Assembly: GCA_016873895.1 (NCBI GenBank)
Contig: VGVV01000007.1
Location: forward strand, 36,363 to 100,362
Direction of reading: 5' to 3'
Length of the DNA stretch: 64,000 nt
Source: Ignavibacteria bacterium
Lineage (GTDB): Bacteria > Bacteroidota > Ignavibacteria > Kapaibacteriales > Kapaibacteriaceae
The notes beneath the pieces are model-generated. The model worked only from the letters and a program-made list of their open reading frames with translations. It made no database searches and had not been told where the DNA came from. The position numbers and the translations under genes are program-made. Of this stretch, positions 31,491-39,026 are shown one piece after another (the stretch's first letter is position 1; every line of letters starts with the position of its first letter).

Positions 31491-33497
31491 TTAGCGCACT
31501 ACAACGAACTGCTTTGTTGTACGAACACCATTTACAACCAGTGCTAGGTTGTATGTGCCTGTAGCAAATGCTGAGGCATCAACTGTAACGCCATGAATGC
31601 CCTGCTGCAGTTGCTGACCAAAGACTACGCCTAGATTGTTGCCAACCATGTCGAAGACTTCAAGCGTAACTGTTGCTGGACGGTCCAGCGTAAAAGTTAC
31701 CTCGGCGGTGCGCGAAACTGGGTTTGGTGCAATGTTGTTGAAACGGAAGTCGTAAGCCATTTCTTCCTGTACTCCAACAGTCTTTAGGTTAACCATTGCA
31801 AAGTCCATTGAAGCACTGCTGTTATAGATCAGCTGGTAGAGCCCTTTAGGGAGAAGGCTTGTGATTGATCCTGCGTTGCTTCCGAGCAGACGCAGAATTG
31901 GGATCTGCGTAAGGCTTGGAACAACATCTGGGATGTATGTTCGGAAGGCATGGTCAGCATCATTTGTGCAGTTGATAGCATCCGTCCATGTCTCACTTGT
32001 CAATTCACGAGTTGTCACGAACAGATCAGTATCAAAGTTGCTTGCGATAGGGTCAAGTTCATTGTATTGTCCTGCAGAGACTTGCTCATACACGCGTACA
32101 GGTGCTGTGAATGTGTTCTCGCGAGTAGGGTTGATCTCGACGTACTTGACAACAAGGTGCTTGCCGTCTGCTGTCTTTGCAACTTGGATCTCATGTCCAC
32201 GACCGTTATCTGCCAGCGTGATGGCTGGTGCACCGATAGCTTGTGAGATAGAATCCTGCACAGCAACCATGCGGAAACCGAATGAGGCAAGGGGCGCAAC
32301 AGGGCGCATCTTCCATGATCCACTCTTGTAGGCAACCTCAACGATATGCAGTGCTACAACAGAGTCAATCTGTGATGGGTTGTCTTTGTTCGCGATACCA
32401 GTTGCGATGCGTGTAAAATAGGAGAGGGCATCATCGCCAGTAACGATGAGGGAGCCACCCTGATAAGGGCTTTGGCCTGGCTGGAATGCTACATCGCCGC
32501 CTGTGGCTGCTGCAAACTCTTCGAGCAGGGCATTTGGCATAGAAACAAACTCATCCCACTTCTTTCCTTGATCCGCTGACTTCGAAATCTGAACTCCGCG
32601 AACCTCTAAGTTGTCGGCAGCAAAGTTGTTAAAGCAAGCATACAGGTTTCCGGACTCGTCGCCCTCGAGAAGAACTGGTGCATTGTATGAAGACGTTAGT
32701 TGCTCACTTGGACGGAACTTGTCAACTGACCATTGATTTGGGATCGTTGGGAATACACCAAAGTCTTCAACGATAAGATTGAAGTTGAAGTATCCATATG
32801 CACCGTATTGAGCTGTGTTATCTGGGTCGAGTGTACCTGCATAATGCACGGCACCAGATGTATTGTCGGAGTAGAGATCACCGAACTGCACCGTGTATCC
32901 TGCTGCAGGTGGCTGTTGGTCGCTCAAGATCATTTCGTAGGAACCAGCAGATGTGCGATTCCACAAGCTCATACCGCCGTATGTGAGATTAGGCATTGGG
33001 TAGCGAATACCGTAGACAGCGGTAGCAAATTTAGCAGGGTTGGTTCCACCATCAGGGTTAATCCAGCCGAACGTTGGCATACCAAAGAATAGGTCGGTTG
33101 TATTCTGAATGATATCGAATGACCATGTAGAGCCATTGTTCGTTGAACGCATGATGCCGATATCGACTCCTGTTAGCGAGCCACCAGTGAGTATTGCCTT
33201 GTTGCGTGAAATGTTGAGCGACTTCGACGCTGGATCGTATTTAAAGATGTCATTCGACGCTGTGCCATACGGCCAGTAGTGGAACTGACTTCTTATATCG
33301 GTGGTAAAGACACGCTTAAAGGTTGTGGCCTGCGTACCTTCTTCAGGCTTCACCGAAAAGTGTGGGGTAAGGTCGCTGGCTGTTAAGCGAAACGGGATCT
33401 GCTCTGTTGCCAGACGAGGCTGCTTGATAGCCATCTTCTGTGCTGATCCACCGATCGTTGCTGCTACAAACAGCGCACCGAGGAGAGCATTCTTCAT
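31491..33497 (-). CDS. large secreted protein with T9SS sorting domain
   Basis: The ATG at 33497 (MKNALLGALFVAATIGGSAQ, a clean signal peptide with GGAG upstream) is used; the frame open to 33602 adds a basic, unlikely N-terminus that overlaps the divergent mrp. The 668-residue product has two Asp-box-like motifs (RSTNNGSTWSFD; KSADQGKKWDEF) and ends in a textbook T9SS type A domain (NNIAPNPVSRTAEVTFTLDRPATVTLEVFDMVG...TKQFVVVR). The core is probably a beta-propeller; enzymatic activity is not evident. Together with the genes at 27-31 kb it forms a T9SS cargo island. Confidence 0.82.
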   Translation of the reverse strand: MKNALLGALFVAATIGGSAQKMAIKQPRLATEQIPFRLTASDLTPHFSVKPEEGTQATTFKRVFTTDIRSQFHYWPYGTASNDIFKYDPASKSLNISRNKAILTGGSLTGVDIGIMRSTNNGSTWSFDIIQNTTDLFFGMPTFGWINPDGGTNPAKFATAVYGIRYPMPNLTYGGMSLWNRTSAGSYEMILSDQQPPAAGYTVQFGDLYSDNTSGAVHYAGTLDPDNTAQYGAYGYFNFNLIVEDFGVFPTIPNQWSVDKFRPSEQLTSSYNAPVLLEGDESGNLYACFNNFAADNLEVRGVQISKSADQGKKWDEFVSMPNALLEEFAAATGGDVAFQPGQSPYQGGSLIVTGDDALSYFTRIATGIANKDNPSQIDSVVALHIVEVAYKSGSWKMRPVAPLASFGFRMVAVQDSISQAIGAPAITLADNGRGHEIQVAKTADGKHLVVKYVEINPTRENTFTAPVRVYEQVSAGQYNELDPIASNFDTDLFVTTRELTSETWTDAINCTNDADHAFRTYIPDVVPSLTQIPILRLLGSNAGSITSLLPKGLYQLIYNSSASMDFAMVNLKTVGVQEEMAYDFRFNNIAPNPVSRTAEVTFTLDRPATVTLEVFDMVGNNLGVVFGQQLQQGIHGVTVDASAFATGTYNLALVVNGVRTTKQFVVVR

Positions 33498-33576
33498 TGA
33501 GGTACTCCAGAAGTTAAACGGGAAAAAACAAAAACGTGATTTTCTTTTTGGACGCGAAAGATACGGGACATAGCGG

Positions 33577-33584
33577 TATTTTTG
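33577..33584 (+). promoter_or_regulatory. -7 box TATTTTTG of mrp
   Basis: TATTTTTG is followed by TGC and the mrp ATG at 33588, the same 3-bp spacing as at guaB, predicting a leaderless transcript. Confidence 0.55.
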
Positions 33585-33587
33585 TGC

Positions 33588-34670
33588 ATGAATCAAGAAC
33601 ACCTGATCTCGTTACTATATGGCATCCAAGATCCTGATATTGGGCAAACCCTAGGGCAGCTGAAGGCTGTTCATAGCGTTGAAATCTCGGGTAATCGGGT
33701 TAGGGTGTTCCTGGAGGTCATCCCGCCTCTGCATTGGATAGCAAAGCGACTGGACTATGACTGCAAGGCACTTGTTCTGGCGCACTATCCTGATGCAGAG
33801 GTTGAAGTCCTCGTGCGGGAGTCCGAGCACGATGCCAACGTAGCCCGAGTGTTTCCGCAGATCAAAAACCTTATAGCAGTATCCTCTGGCAAGGGTGGGG
33901 TAGGTAAGTCCACGGTTGCAGCGAATCTGGCTGCAGCACTTGCTCAACGTGGCGCACGAGTTGGCCTGCTGGACGCTGATATCTATGGTCCGTCGCAACC
34001 TACCATGTACGGGATGGCAGACCAGCAGATGCGAGCTGAGAAGTCGCCCGAGGGCAAAGTAATAGGCTATCCCAACGAAGCCTATGGTGTTAAGGTAGCA
34101 TCGATCGGTTTTGTGATGCAGCGTGATCAGGCGGCCATCCTTCGTGGACCGATGCTTGCGGGCTACTTCACGATGCTTGTTGAGCAGATTCAGTGGGGAG
34201 AGCTCGATTTTCTCATTTTCGATCTGCCTCCTGGAACCGGCGATATCCAGCTTACATTAACACAACGCATCCCGCTTTCGGGTGCTGTGGTTGTGACAAC
34301 TCCTCAAGAAATTGCTTTGGCAGATGTGCGACGCTCCATCCAGATGTTCAACAAGGTAAATGTGCGCGTCTTGGGTGTAGTTGAGAATATGAGTCACTTC
34401 ATCCCGCAAGATTTGCCGGATCGTAAGTATTACATTTTCGGACAAGGGGGCGGGCAAAGCGTAGCTAACGAATACGGGGTGTCGTTCCTTGGAGAGATTC
34501 CAATCGATATACGTGTGCGGGAAGGCGCTGATGCAGGATTCCCGTTCGTGCTGGATCCCGAATCCGGATCACTTGGTGATTCTTTCCGTGAGATCGCCTC
34601 GCAGGTTGTGAGGCAGGTCCGTAAGGCTCAAGCAGACGCCAAGTCCAACGCAATTGCGATCGAATTGTAA
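33588..34670 (+). CDS. mrp: Mrp/ApbC family iron-sulfur carrier ATPase
   Basis: The 360-residue protein has an N-terminal MIP18/DUF59 domain (about 1-80) and a ParA-like P-loop ATPase domain with GKGGVGKST (101-109), LLDADIYGPSQPTM and FDLPPGTGDIQLTL. It is expected to hold and deliver Fe-S clusters. The CxxC pair that many Mrp proteins carry before the GQGGG motif is absent: the segment reads MSHFIPQDLPDRKYYIFGQGGG. From memory such a form is common in Bacteroidota. It is followed, with a 1-base stop/start overlap, by an Nfu-type scaffold, supporting a Fe-S role. ATG 33588 is preferred to the TTG at 33582. Confidence 0.9.
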   Translation: MNQEHLISLLYGIQDPDIGQTLGQLKAVHSVEISGNRVRVFLEVIPPLHWIAKRLDYDCKALVLAHYPDAEVEVLVRESEHDANVARVFPQIKNLIAVSSGKGGVGKSTVAANLAAALAQRGARVGLLDADIYGPSQPTMYGMADQQMRAEKSPEGKVIGYPNEAYGVKVASIGFVMQRDQAAILRGPMLAGYFTMLVEQIQWGELDFLIFDLPPGTGDIQLTLTQRIPLSGAVVVTTPQEIALADVRRSIQMFNKVNVRVLGVVENMSHFIPQDLPDRKYYIFGQGGGQSVANEYGVSFLGEIPIDIRVREGADAGFPFVLDPESGSLGDSFREIASQVVRQVRKAQADAKSNAIAIEL

Positions 34671-34906
34671 TGGAAAGCATACTCGACCGTATAGAGCTGG
34701 CCCTTGTCGATGTGCGTCCATTTCTTGAGGCCGATAAAGGGAACATTGAGATTGTTGGATATAACGAGCAGACACATGTATTGCAATTGCGCTTTCTAGG
34801 TGCATGCAAGACGTGTTCAATGTCGGCGATGACCCTGCGAGCAGGTATCGAGCGGGCCATCCGGCTGCACGTTCCCGAGGTGCATCGTGTAGAGGCGGTT
34901 TCGTAA
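34670..34906 (+). CDS. NifU C-terminal domain (Nfu-type) Fe-S scaffold
   Basis: This 78-residue single-domain Nfu protein has LGACKTCSMSAMTLRAGIERAI, with the CxxC pair that binds a [4Fe-4S] cluster between two subunits. Its start codon overlaps the mrp stop (TAATG), so both are made together and likely act in one Fe-S delivery step. In Bacteroidota a small Nfu next to Mrp is a familiar pairing. There are no SUF or ISC genes in the window. Confidence 0.88.
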   Translation: MESILDRIELALVDVRPFLEADKGNIEIVGYNEQTHVLQLRFLGACKTCSMSAMTLRAGIERAIRLHVPEVHRVEAVS

Positions 34907-34911
34907 TTGAA

Positions 34912-34941
34912 TTGCGCAAGTAGAAATTGTTCCTATATTTG
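34912..34941 (+). promoter_or_regulatory. promoter TTG-N19-TATATTTG for tRNA pair
   Basis: TTG (34912-34914) and TATATTTG (34934-34941) are exactly 19 bp apart, fitting the Bacteroidota -33/-7 promoter. It stands 29 bp before tRNA-Val. This is the best-formed promoter in the window. Confidence 0.7.
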
Positions 34942-34970
34942 CGGCTCGTTAAACGTAACAACGTTGTCTC

Positions 34971-35045
34971 GGGCAGTTAGCTCAGTTGGTTCAGAGCATC
35001 TGCCTTACAAGCAGAGGGTCGGGGGTTCAAATCCCTCACTGCCCA
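34971..35045 (+). tRNA. tRNA-Val(TAC)
   Basis: The 7-bp acceptor stem GGGCAGT/ACTGCCC, D-arm (TAGCTCAGTTGGTTCAGAGC), anticodon stem TCTGC/GCAGA with loop CTTACAA (anticodon TAC), and T-arm with GGTTCAAATCC are all visible. CCA is not encoded. Confidence 0.95.
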
Positions 35046-35051
35046 CACCGA

Positions 35052-35135
35052 GCAAGCGTGGCGGAACTGGCAGACGCACTGGACTCAAAATCCAGCGGGC
35101 TCAACCCCGTGCGGGTTCGACTCCCGCCGCTTGCA
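35052..35135 (+). tRNA. tRNA-Leu(CAA)
   Basis: A class II tRNA of 84 nt: acceptor GCAAGCG/CGCTTGC, anticodon stem CTGGA/TCCAG with loop CTCAAAA (anticodon CAA), a long variable arm, and T-arm GGTTCGACTCC. It lies 6 bp after tRNA-Val and both share the following terminator. Confidence 0.94.
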
Positions 35136-35140
35136 CGTAG

Positions 35141-35186
35141 AACAACGCCCTTGTGGTTATTTGCCGCAAGGGCGTTGTTGTTTTTG
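35141..35186 (+). terminator. intrinsic terminator of the tRNA transcript
   Basis: A 13-bp stem AACAACGCCCTTG / CAAGGGCGTTGTT is followed by GTTTTTGG, 5 bp after tRNA-Leu. Confidence 0.88.
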
Positions 35187-35196
35187 GTGTATGCAC

Positions 35197-35233
35197 AAAA
35201 AAACGACCGTCATCAAGGGGGCAATGACGGCCG
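35197..35233 (-). terminator. intrinsic terminator of the minus-strand nuoJK/lipoprotein transcript
   Basis: On the minus strand CGGCCGTCAT and ATGACGGTCG form a 10-bp stem (one G-U) followed by seven T. It is 108 bp beyond the lipoprotein stop and converges with the tRNA terminator. Confidence 0.8.
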
Positions 35234-35341
35234 CAAAGGGGATAGGAAGAGCGGGGTGCTTTTTGCCAGGTCTCGCTAACGCTTGCCTGACGGCTCTTCG
35301 TGCGAGCGTTAACGTAGAGCTACGTACGTGAGTTCCCGCCC
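35234..35341. other. gene-free interval with possible RNA structure
   Basis: No open frame was found. The GC-rich interval holds nested inverted pieces, for example GAGC...GCTC enclosing CCAGG...CCTG, and CGCTAACGCT against AGCGTTAACG (one mismatch). It lies between the lipoprotein stop and its terminator, so it would be the 3' untranslated part of that mRNA. It did not match SRP RNA, 6S RNA or tmRNA on inspection. Confidence 0.3.
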
Positions 35342-35848
35342 TTATCGAGAAACTGCATTCGCAATCAGCGAATCTGCGTTCGACTCGTTATAATTCGTTG
35401 TAAAATCATCTCCAAAGGCTGCCTTCAACGTTGTATTCTCTACAACAAAAAATGATGGGAGCTGATTAACAGTGAACATTGAAGCGTATGGCTGCGAATG
35501 TGTAGTTGTTTTCATAGACCAAACCTCGATACGCCCCATATCTATGCCGGCAGACATCAATGTCTTCATTACCTGTGGAAACATTCGTTGCGTGCCACGA
35601 CACGAACATGCTGGACGCACAAAAATGAACACCTTCTTATCGGGGGCTGCGGCCATGGAAGTACGCACACGATCGACGTGAACCGAGTTTGGCACGTAAC
35701 TATTTACTTCTGCTACAAACCATGCGAATCCCGGTGTTTGCGTCAGCTCCGTATTACTGAGCTTTTGAGCCTCAGTTGCCGGCTCGGTTGTAGTGGTGCA
35801 ACCTATCATGACCACAAACGCTGCAAGACATGCAAGAACTGCCTTCAT
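35342..35848 (-). CDS. thioredoxin-like lipoprotein
   Basis: The 168-residue protein has a lipoprotein signal (VVMIGC, Cys16) and a C-terminal thioredoxin-like domain: KVFIFVRPACSCRGTQRMFPQV carries a CxC pair where thioredoxins have CxxC, and NQLPSFFVVEN supplies the cis-proline site. It would be anchored in the periplasmic face of a membrane and act in thiol redox or simply as a structural relative. It begins 4 bp after nuoK on the same strand, an unusual partner. Substrate unknown. Confidence 0.65.
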   Translation of the reverse strand: MKAVLACLAAFVVMIGCTTTTEPATEAQKLSNTELTQTPGFAWFVAEVNSYVPNSVHVDRVRTSMAAAPDKKVFIFVRPACSCRGTQRMFPQVMKTLMSAGIDMGRIEVWSMKTTTHSQPYASMFTVNQLPSFFVVENTTLKAAFGDDFTTNYNESNADSLIANAVSR

Positions 35849-35852
35849 CGCG

Positions 35853-36164
35853 TCACCACTTCATGATGTTGATTTCGTCAACGTACACTGTCTGCTTGTT
35901 ACGGAACAATGCCAGCACAATCGCCAGGCCAACAGCAGCTTCAGCAGCGGCCACGGCCATGATGAAAAAGACAAACATCTGTCCGGCAATATTGCCTAAG
36001 TATGAGGAGAAGGCAACCATCGATAGATTCACGGCATTGAGCATAAGCTCAATGGACATAAAGATGATGATCGCATTACGCCTGGTAACCACACCAACGG
36101 CACCTATGACGAAAAGAACTGCCGAGAGTATGAGGTAGTAATCGAGACAGAGATTCACCATCAT
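35853..36164 (-). CDS. nuoK: NADH-quinone oxidoreductase subunit K
   Basis: The 103-residue membrane subunit has three helices with the conserved glutamates in [12 protein letters not shown] and [18 protein letters not shown] that belong to the proton path. Its start overlaps the end of nuoJ by 4 bp. nuoL, M and N do not follow; a thioredoxin-like lipoprotein does. Confidence 0.95.
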   Translation of the reverse strand: MMVNLCLDYYLILSAVLFVIGAVGVVTRRNAIIIFMSIELMLNAVNLSMVAFSSYLGNIAGQMFVFFIMAVAAAEAAVGLAIVLALFRNKQTVYVDEINIMKW

Positions 36165-36700
36165 GACTGTACTTCCTCCTTAACATGACGCTTAGCAAGC
36201 ACAACTGCACCGATAAGAGCAGCCAATAACAGAAGAGACACGGCCTCAAACGGAAAGATGTAATCTGTAAACAGCGTCTTGCCGATTGAGCTCGTGGTAC
36301 CTATTTCTGTTGTACCCATCTCTTGAGAGAGTTTTACCAGGTTAGTCTTACCCGTTGATTCGGACAGCATCGAACTACCGAGCATCACTGCGATAACGGC
36401 TGCTGTAGCAACAGTAGCAGTCGCGCGCAGACTGCGCTTACTTGTTTGTTGTACTTCACGTCCAACGTTCAAGAGCATGATCACGAACACAACAAGAACC
36501 ATGATCGCGCCAGCATACACAAGAACTTGCACAGCAGCCACGAAATGAGCCTGCAGCGTTAAATAAAGGCCTGTGAGCATGAAGAAATGTGCCACCAACG
36601 ACATAGCCGACGACACCGGATTTTTGCGCGTAACGGTCAGAAGTGCAGACACTATTGCACCGAAGGCAAACAGCATGAACAACACGGACTGGAGATCCAC
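36161..36700 (-). CDS. nuoJ: NADH-quinone oxidoreductase subunit J
   Basis: A five-helix membrane subunit ([54 protein letters not shown]; then two more). The frame is open to a GTG at 36766, but the promoter box TATATTTG at 36736-36743 lies inside that extension and family members start just before the first helix. GTG 36700 ([14 protein letters not shown]) is therefore preferred, giving 179 residues. It follows the rel gene and leads nuoK. Confidence 0.85.
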   Translation of the reverse strand: MDLQSVLFMLFAFGAIVSALLTVTRKNPVSSAMSLVAHFFMLTGLYLTLQAHFVAAVQVLVYAGAIMVLVVFVIMLLNVGREVQQTSKRSLRATATVATAAVIAVMLGSSMLSESTGKTNLVKLSQEMGTTEIGTTSSIGKTLFTDYIFPFEAVSLLLLAALIGAVVLAKRHVKEEVQS

Positions 36701-36735
36701 TGTTTTTAACCCTGCATGGTAGAAAAAGTATCCAT

Positions 36736-36743
36736 CAAATATA
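36736..36743 (-). promoter_or_regulatory. -7 box TATATTTG of nuoJK
   Basis: Minus-strand TATATTTG lies between the rel stop and the chosen nuoJ start (35 bp upstream of it). No -33 TTG at the expected distance was seen. Confidence 0.45.
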
Positions 36744-36762
36744 CGAAGGGTTACTGCCCGTT

Positions 36763-39018
36763 TCACCCTTCAAAACGCTCGATGGTTTTGACACCCTTGA
36801 TCTTGCGCAGACGATCAAAAATCTTTTGCAAGTGAGCAAGGTCTGCGACAAATACTGTGAGGATACCCTCGAACATCGAGTCAAAGGCGTCTATATTAAC
36901 CCCTCGGATATTCGTCTTTTGCACTGATATCACCGCGCTGGTAATGTCGTTCAGCATTCCAGGTCGGTCTTCGCCTGTAATCTTTACAGCAGCAAGGAAT
37001 TCAGTGCTGTGCGACGAAGACCACGCAAGATCAACTAATCTGCTCTTGAGCTTTTCATGCAGGTCCGCCACGTTTCGGCAGGTGGATCTATGCACTTTTA
37101 TACCGCTGCCAATAGTCACGATACCAACAACGTTGTCGCCAGGGATAGGATTGCAGCATCGCGCATATGAGTACATTATACGCTGGCTCTGGGCCCCCAG
37201 ACCAACGATGTGTATTCCGTTTACTGATTCTCGAGCAGAACCGCTAAACGTCTCGAAGGAGATAGCACCGCTGTGGTCCTTTACACCAGTTGCAGATGGT
37301 TGCAAGAGGCTTTGGATCATTTCACCAGCGGCCTCTGTAGAGAGCGTCGAAGTGCCAAGTGCTGCATAAAACTCTGTTTTGCCTTCGTATTTCGAGCTGG
37401 ACAGCAATCTCTCGAGCTCGTCTTCATTGATATGCAACCCAAGCTTCTTGGCGCGCTTCTCCCACAGTTCTTTGCCTTCGGAGATCCTGCTTCTGCGTTC
37501 CTCGTTGAGAATTCGCTTGATATGCGACTTTGCCTTGTGGGTAACAGCTATGCGTTCCCAATCTTTGTGCGGCGATTGATTCTTTGAAGTTAGGATCTCT
37601 ATTTGATCGCCGGTCTGCAATTGACCGTCGAGAGGGAAGATCTTGCCATTAACCTTTGCTCCGATACAGCGCGCCCCAACTTGCGAGTGGATATCAAACG
37701 CAAAATCAATGGGAGTTGCACCTTTGGGCAGAATTCGAAGATCCCCTTTGGGAGTAAAGCAGTAAATCTCGTCCTGGTATAGGTTTAGCTTAAAGCTTTC
37801 CAAGAGATCTTGAGCTGCATCCTCTCCGGCATTCTCAAACACATCACGAACCCAGTTTGCCCATTCCTCAAGATCCGATGCGTCAATCCAAGAGGCAGTG
37901 GCACCAGAACTCGCCTTATAGCGAAAATGTGCGGCTACGCCTCGCTCTGCCAGATCATGCATTGCTCGAGTGCGAATCTGCACTTCTACCAGCTTGCCAT
38001 CGTTGGAGACCACCGTTGTGTGCAAGGACTGGTAGCCATTCTTCTTCGGCACACTAATGAAATCTTTGAATCTCTCGGGAACGGGGCGATAGATTTCGCT
38101 CACTATACCGTAGGCAAGGAAGCAGTCGTTGTTCTCATCGGTGTCTAGGATAATGCGTATCGCATGCAGGTCAAAGAGCTCATCAATGGTTTTGTTCTGT
38201 ACCGCCATCTTTCGATAAATCGAATACAGATGTTTCGGGCGTCCGCTGATTTCAAACTTGAGCTTATGGTCGCCCAAACTGTCGGCAATGGGCTTGGAAA
38301 ATCGCTCAATGAATGCCTCTCGCTCTTCGCGTGAGAGATTCAGCTTGCGCTTGATGTCGTCGTAGGGTTCACGATGCAAGACTTTGAACGAGAGGTCCTC
38401 AAGCTCCCACTTGATCGATCCCAAACCAAATCGATGCGCAAATGGCGCGTAGAGCTCCATCGTCTCCCTGGCTAGCCGCTCTTGTCGAACCTTAGGCAGT
38501 GAATCGATAGTGCGCATGTTATGCAGACGATCGGCGAACTTGACGAGTATCACGCGAACATCGTTAACCAGAGAGAGCAACAGCTTGCGGTAGTTTTCTG
38601 CCTGTGTTATCTCGCGTGTTTTGAACACATCATTGATCTTGGTTGCACCATCAACAATGTCTGCAACCTCTTTGCCGAATTCGGCGCGTACGTCTTTCAG
38701 AGAAAAGGAGGTATCCTCGACAACATCATGAAGCAAGGCTGCAGCCACGCTTTCGTCATCGAGAGGAATCTCACGAATAACAATCAGAGCCACATTAGCT
38801 GGATGAGTATAGTAGGGTTCACCCGATACGCGGACGTCTTTCTCGTGGGCTTTGACACAAAATCGAAAGGCACGCTCGACTAGGTCTGCATTAAACTTTG
38901 TGAGGTGATTCTTACCTTGTTCGATCAGAAACTCAACATCTTTGTCTACGTCGTGGCCAAACTCATGAACTCTGTCATGAGTACTCGAGCGTCTAAATCT
39001 CGTCGAGAAAAATGCCAC
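36763..39018 (-). CDS. spoT: bifunctional (p)ppGpp synthetase/hydrolase
   Basis: The 751-residue protein has the complete RelA/SpoT layout: HD hydrolase domain (YTHPANVALI, LLHDVVEDTS, FADRLHNMRTI), synthetase domain (RPKHLYSIYRKM, DLHAIRIILD, NGYQSLHTTVV), TGS domain (YCFTPKGDLRILPKGATPIDFAFDIHSQVG), zinc-finger region (CCNPIPGDNVVGIVTIG...VHRSTC) and C-terminal ACT domain. The intact HD histidines and aspartates suggest that both making and degrading ppGpp are possible. It starts 8 bp after the secreted NHL fusion gene ends, on the same strand. Confidence 0.94.
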   Translation of the reverse strand: MAFFSTRFRRSSTHDRVHEFGHDVDKDVEFLIEQGKNHLTKFNADLVERAFRFCVKAHEKDVRVSGEPYYTHPANVALIVIREIPLDDESVAAALLHDVVEDTSFSLKDVRAEFGKEVADIVDGATKINDVFKTREITQAENYRKLLLSLVNDVRVILVKFADRLHNMRTIDSLPKVRQERLARETMELYAPFAHRFGLGSIKWELEDLSFKVLHREPYDDIKRKLNLSREEREAFIERFSKPIADSLGDHKLKFEISGRPKHLYSIYRKMAVQNKTIDELFDLHAIRIILDTDENNDCFLAYGIVSEIYRPVPERFKDFISVPKKNGYQSLHTTVVSNDGKLVEVQIRTRAMHDLAERGVAAHFRYKASSGATASWIDASDLEEWANWVRDVFENAGEDAAQDLLESFKLNLYQDEIYCFTPKGDLRILPKGATPIDFAFDIHSQVGARCIGAKVNGKIFPLDGQLQTGDQIEILTSKNQSPHKDWERIAVTHKAKSHIKRILNEERRSRISEGKELWEKRAKKLGLHINEDELERLLSSSKYEGKTEFYAALGTSTLSTEAAGEMIQSLLQPSATGVKDHSGAISFETFSGSARESVNGIHIVGLGAQSQRIMYSYARCCNPIPGDNVVGIVTIGSGIKVHRSTCRNVADLHEKLKSRLVDLAWSSSHSTEFLAAVKITGEDRPGMLNDITSAVISVQKTNIRGVNIDAFDSMFEGILTVFVADLAHLQKIFDRLRKIKGVKTIERFEG

Positions 39019-39026
39019 GTATGTTG

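Noticed and set aside
33498..33602. N-terminal extension of the 31491-33497 gene
   Set aside because: It is basic, lacks family sense and overlaps the start of the divergent mrp; the signal peptide begins at 33497.
34907..35140. Small open frame across the tRNA pair
   Set aside because: It only reads through tRNA-Val and tRNA-Leu.
35234..35341. Small SRP RNA (ffs)
   Set aside because: A CCAGGTC piece is present but the conserved GGAAGGAAGCAGCC apical part is not.
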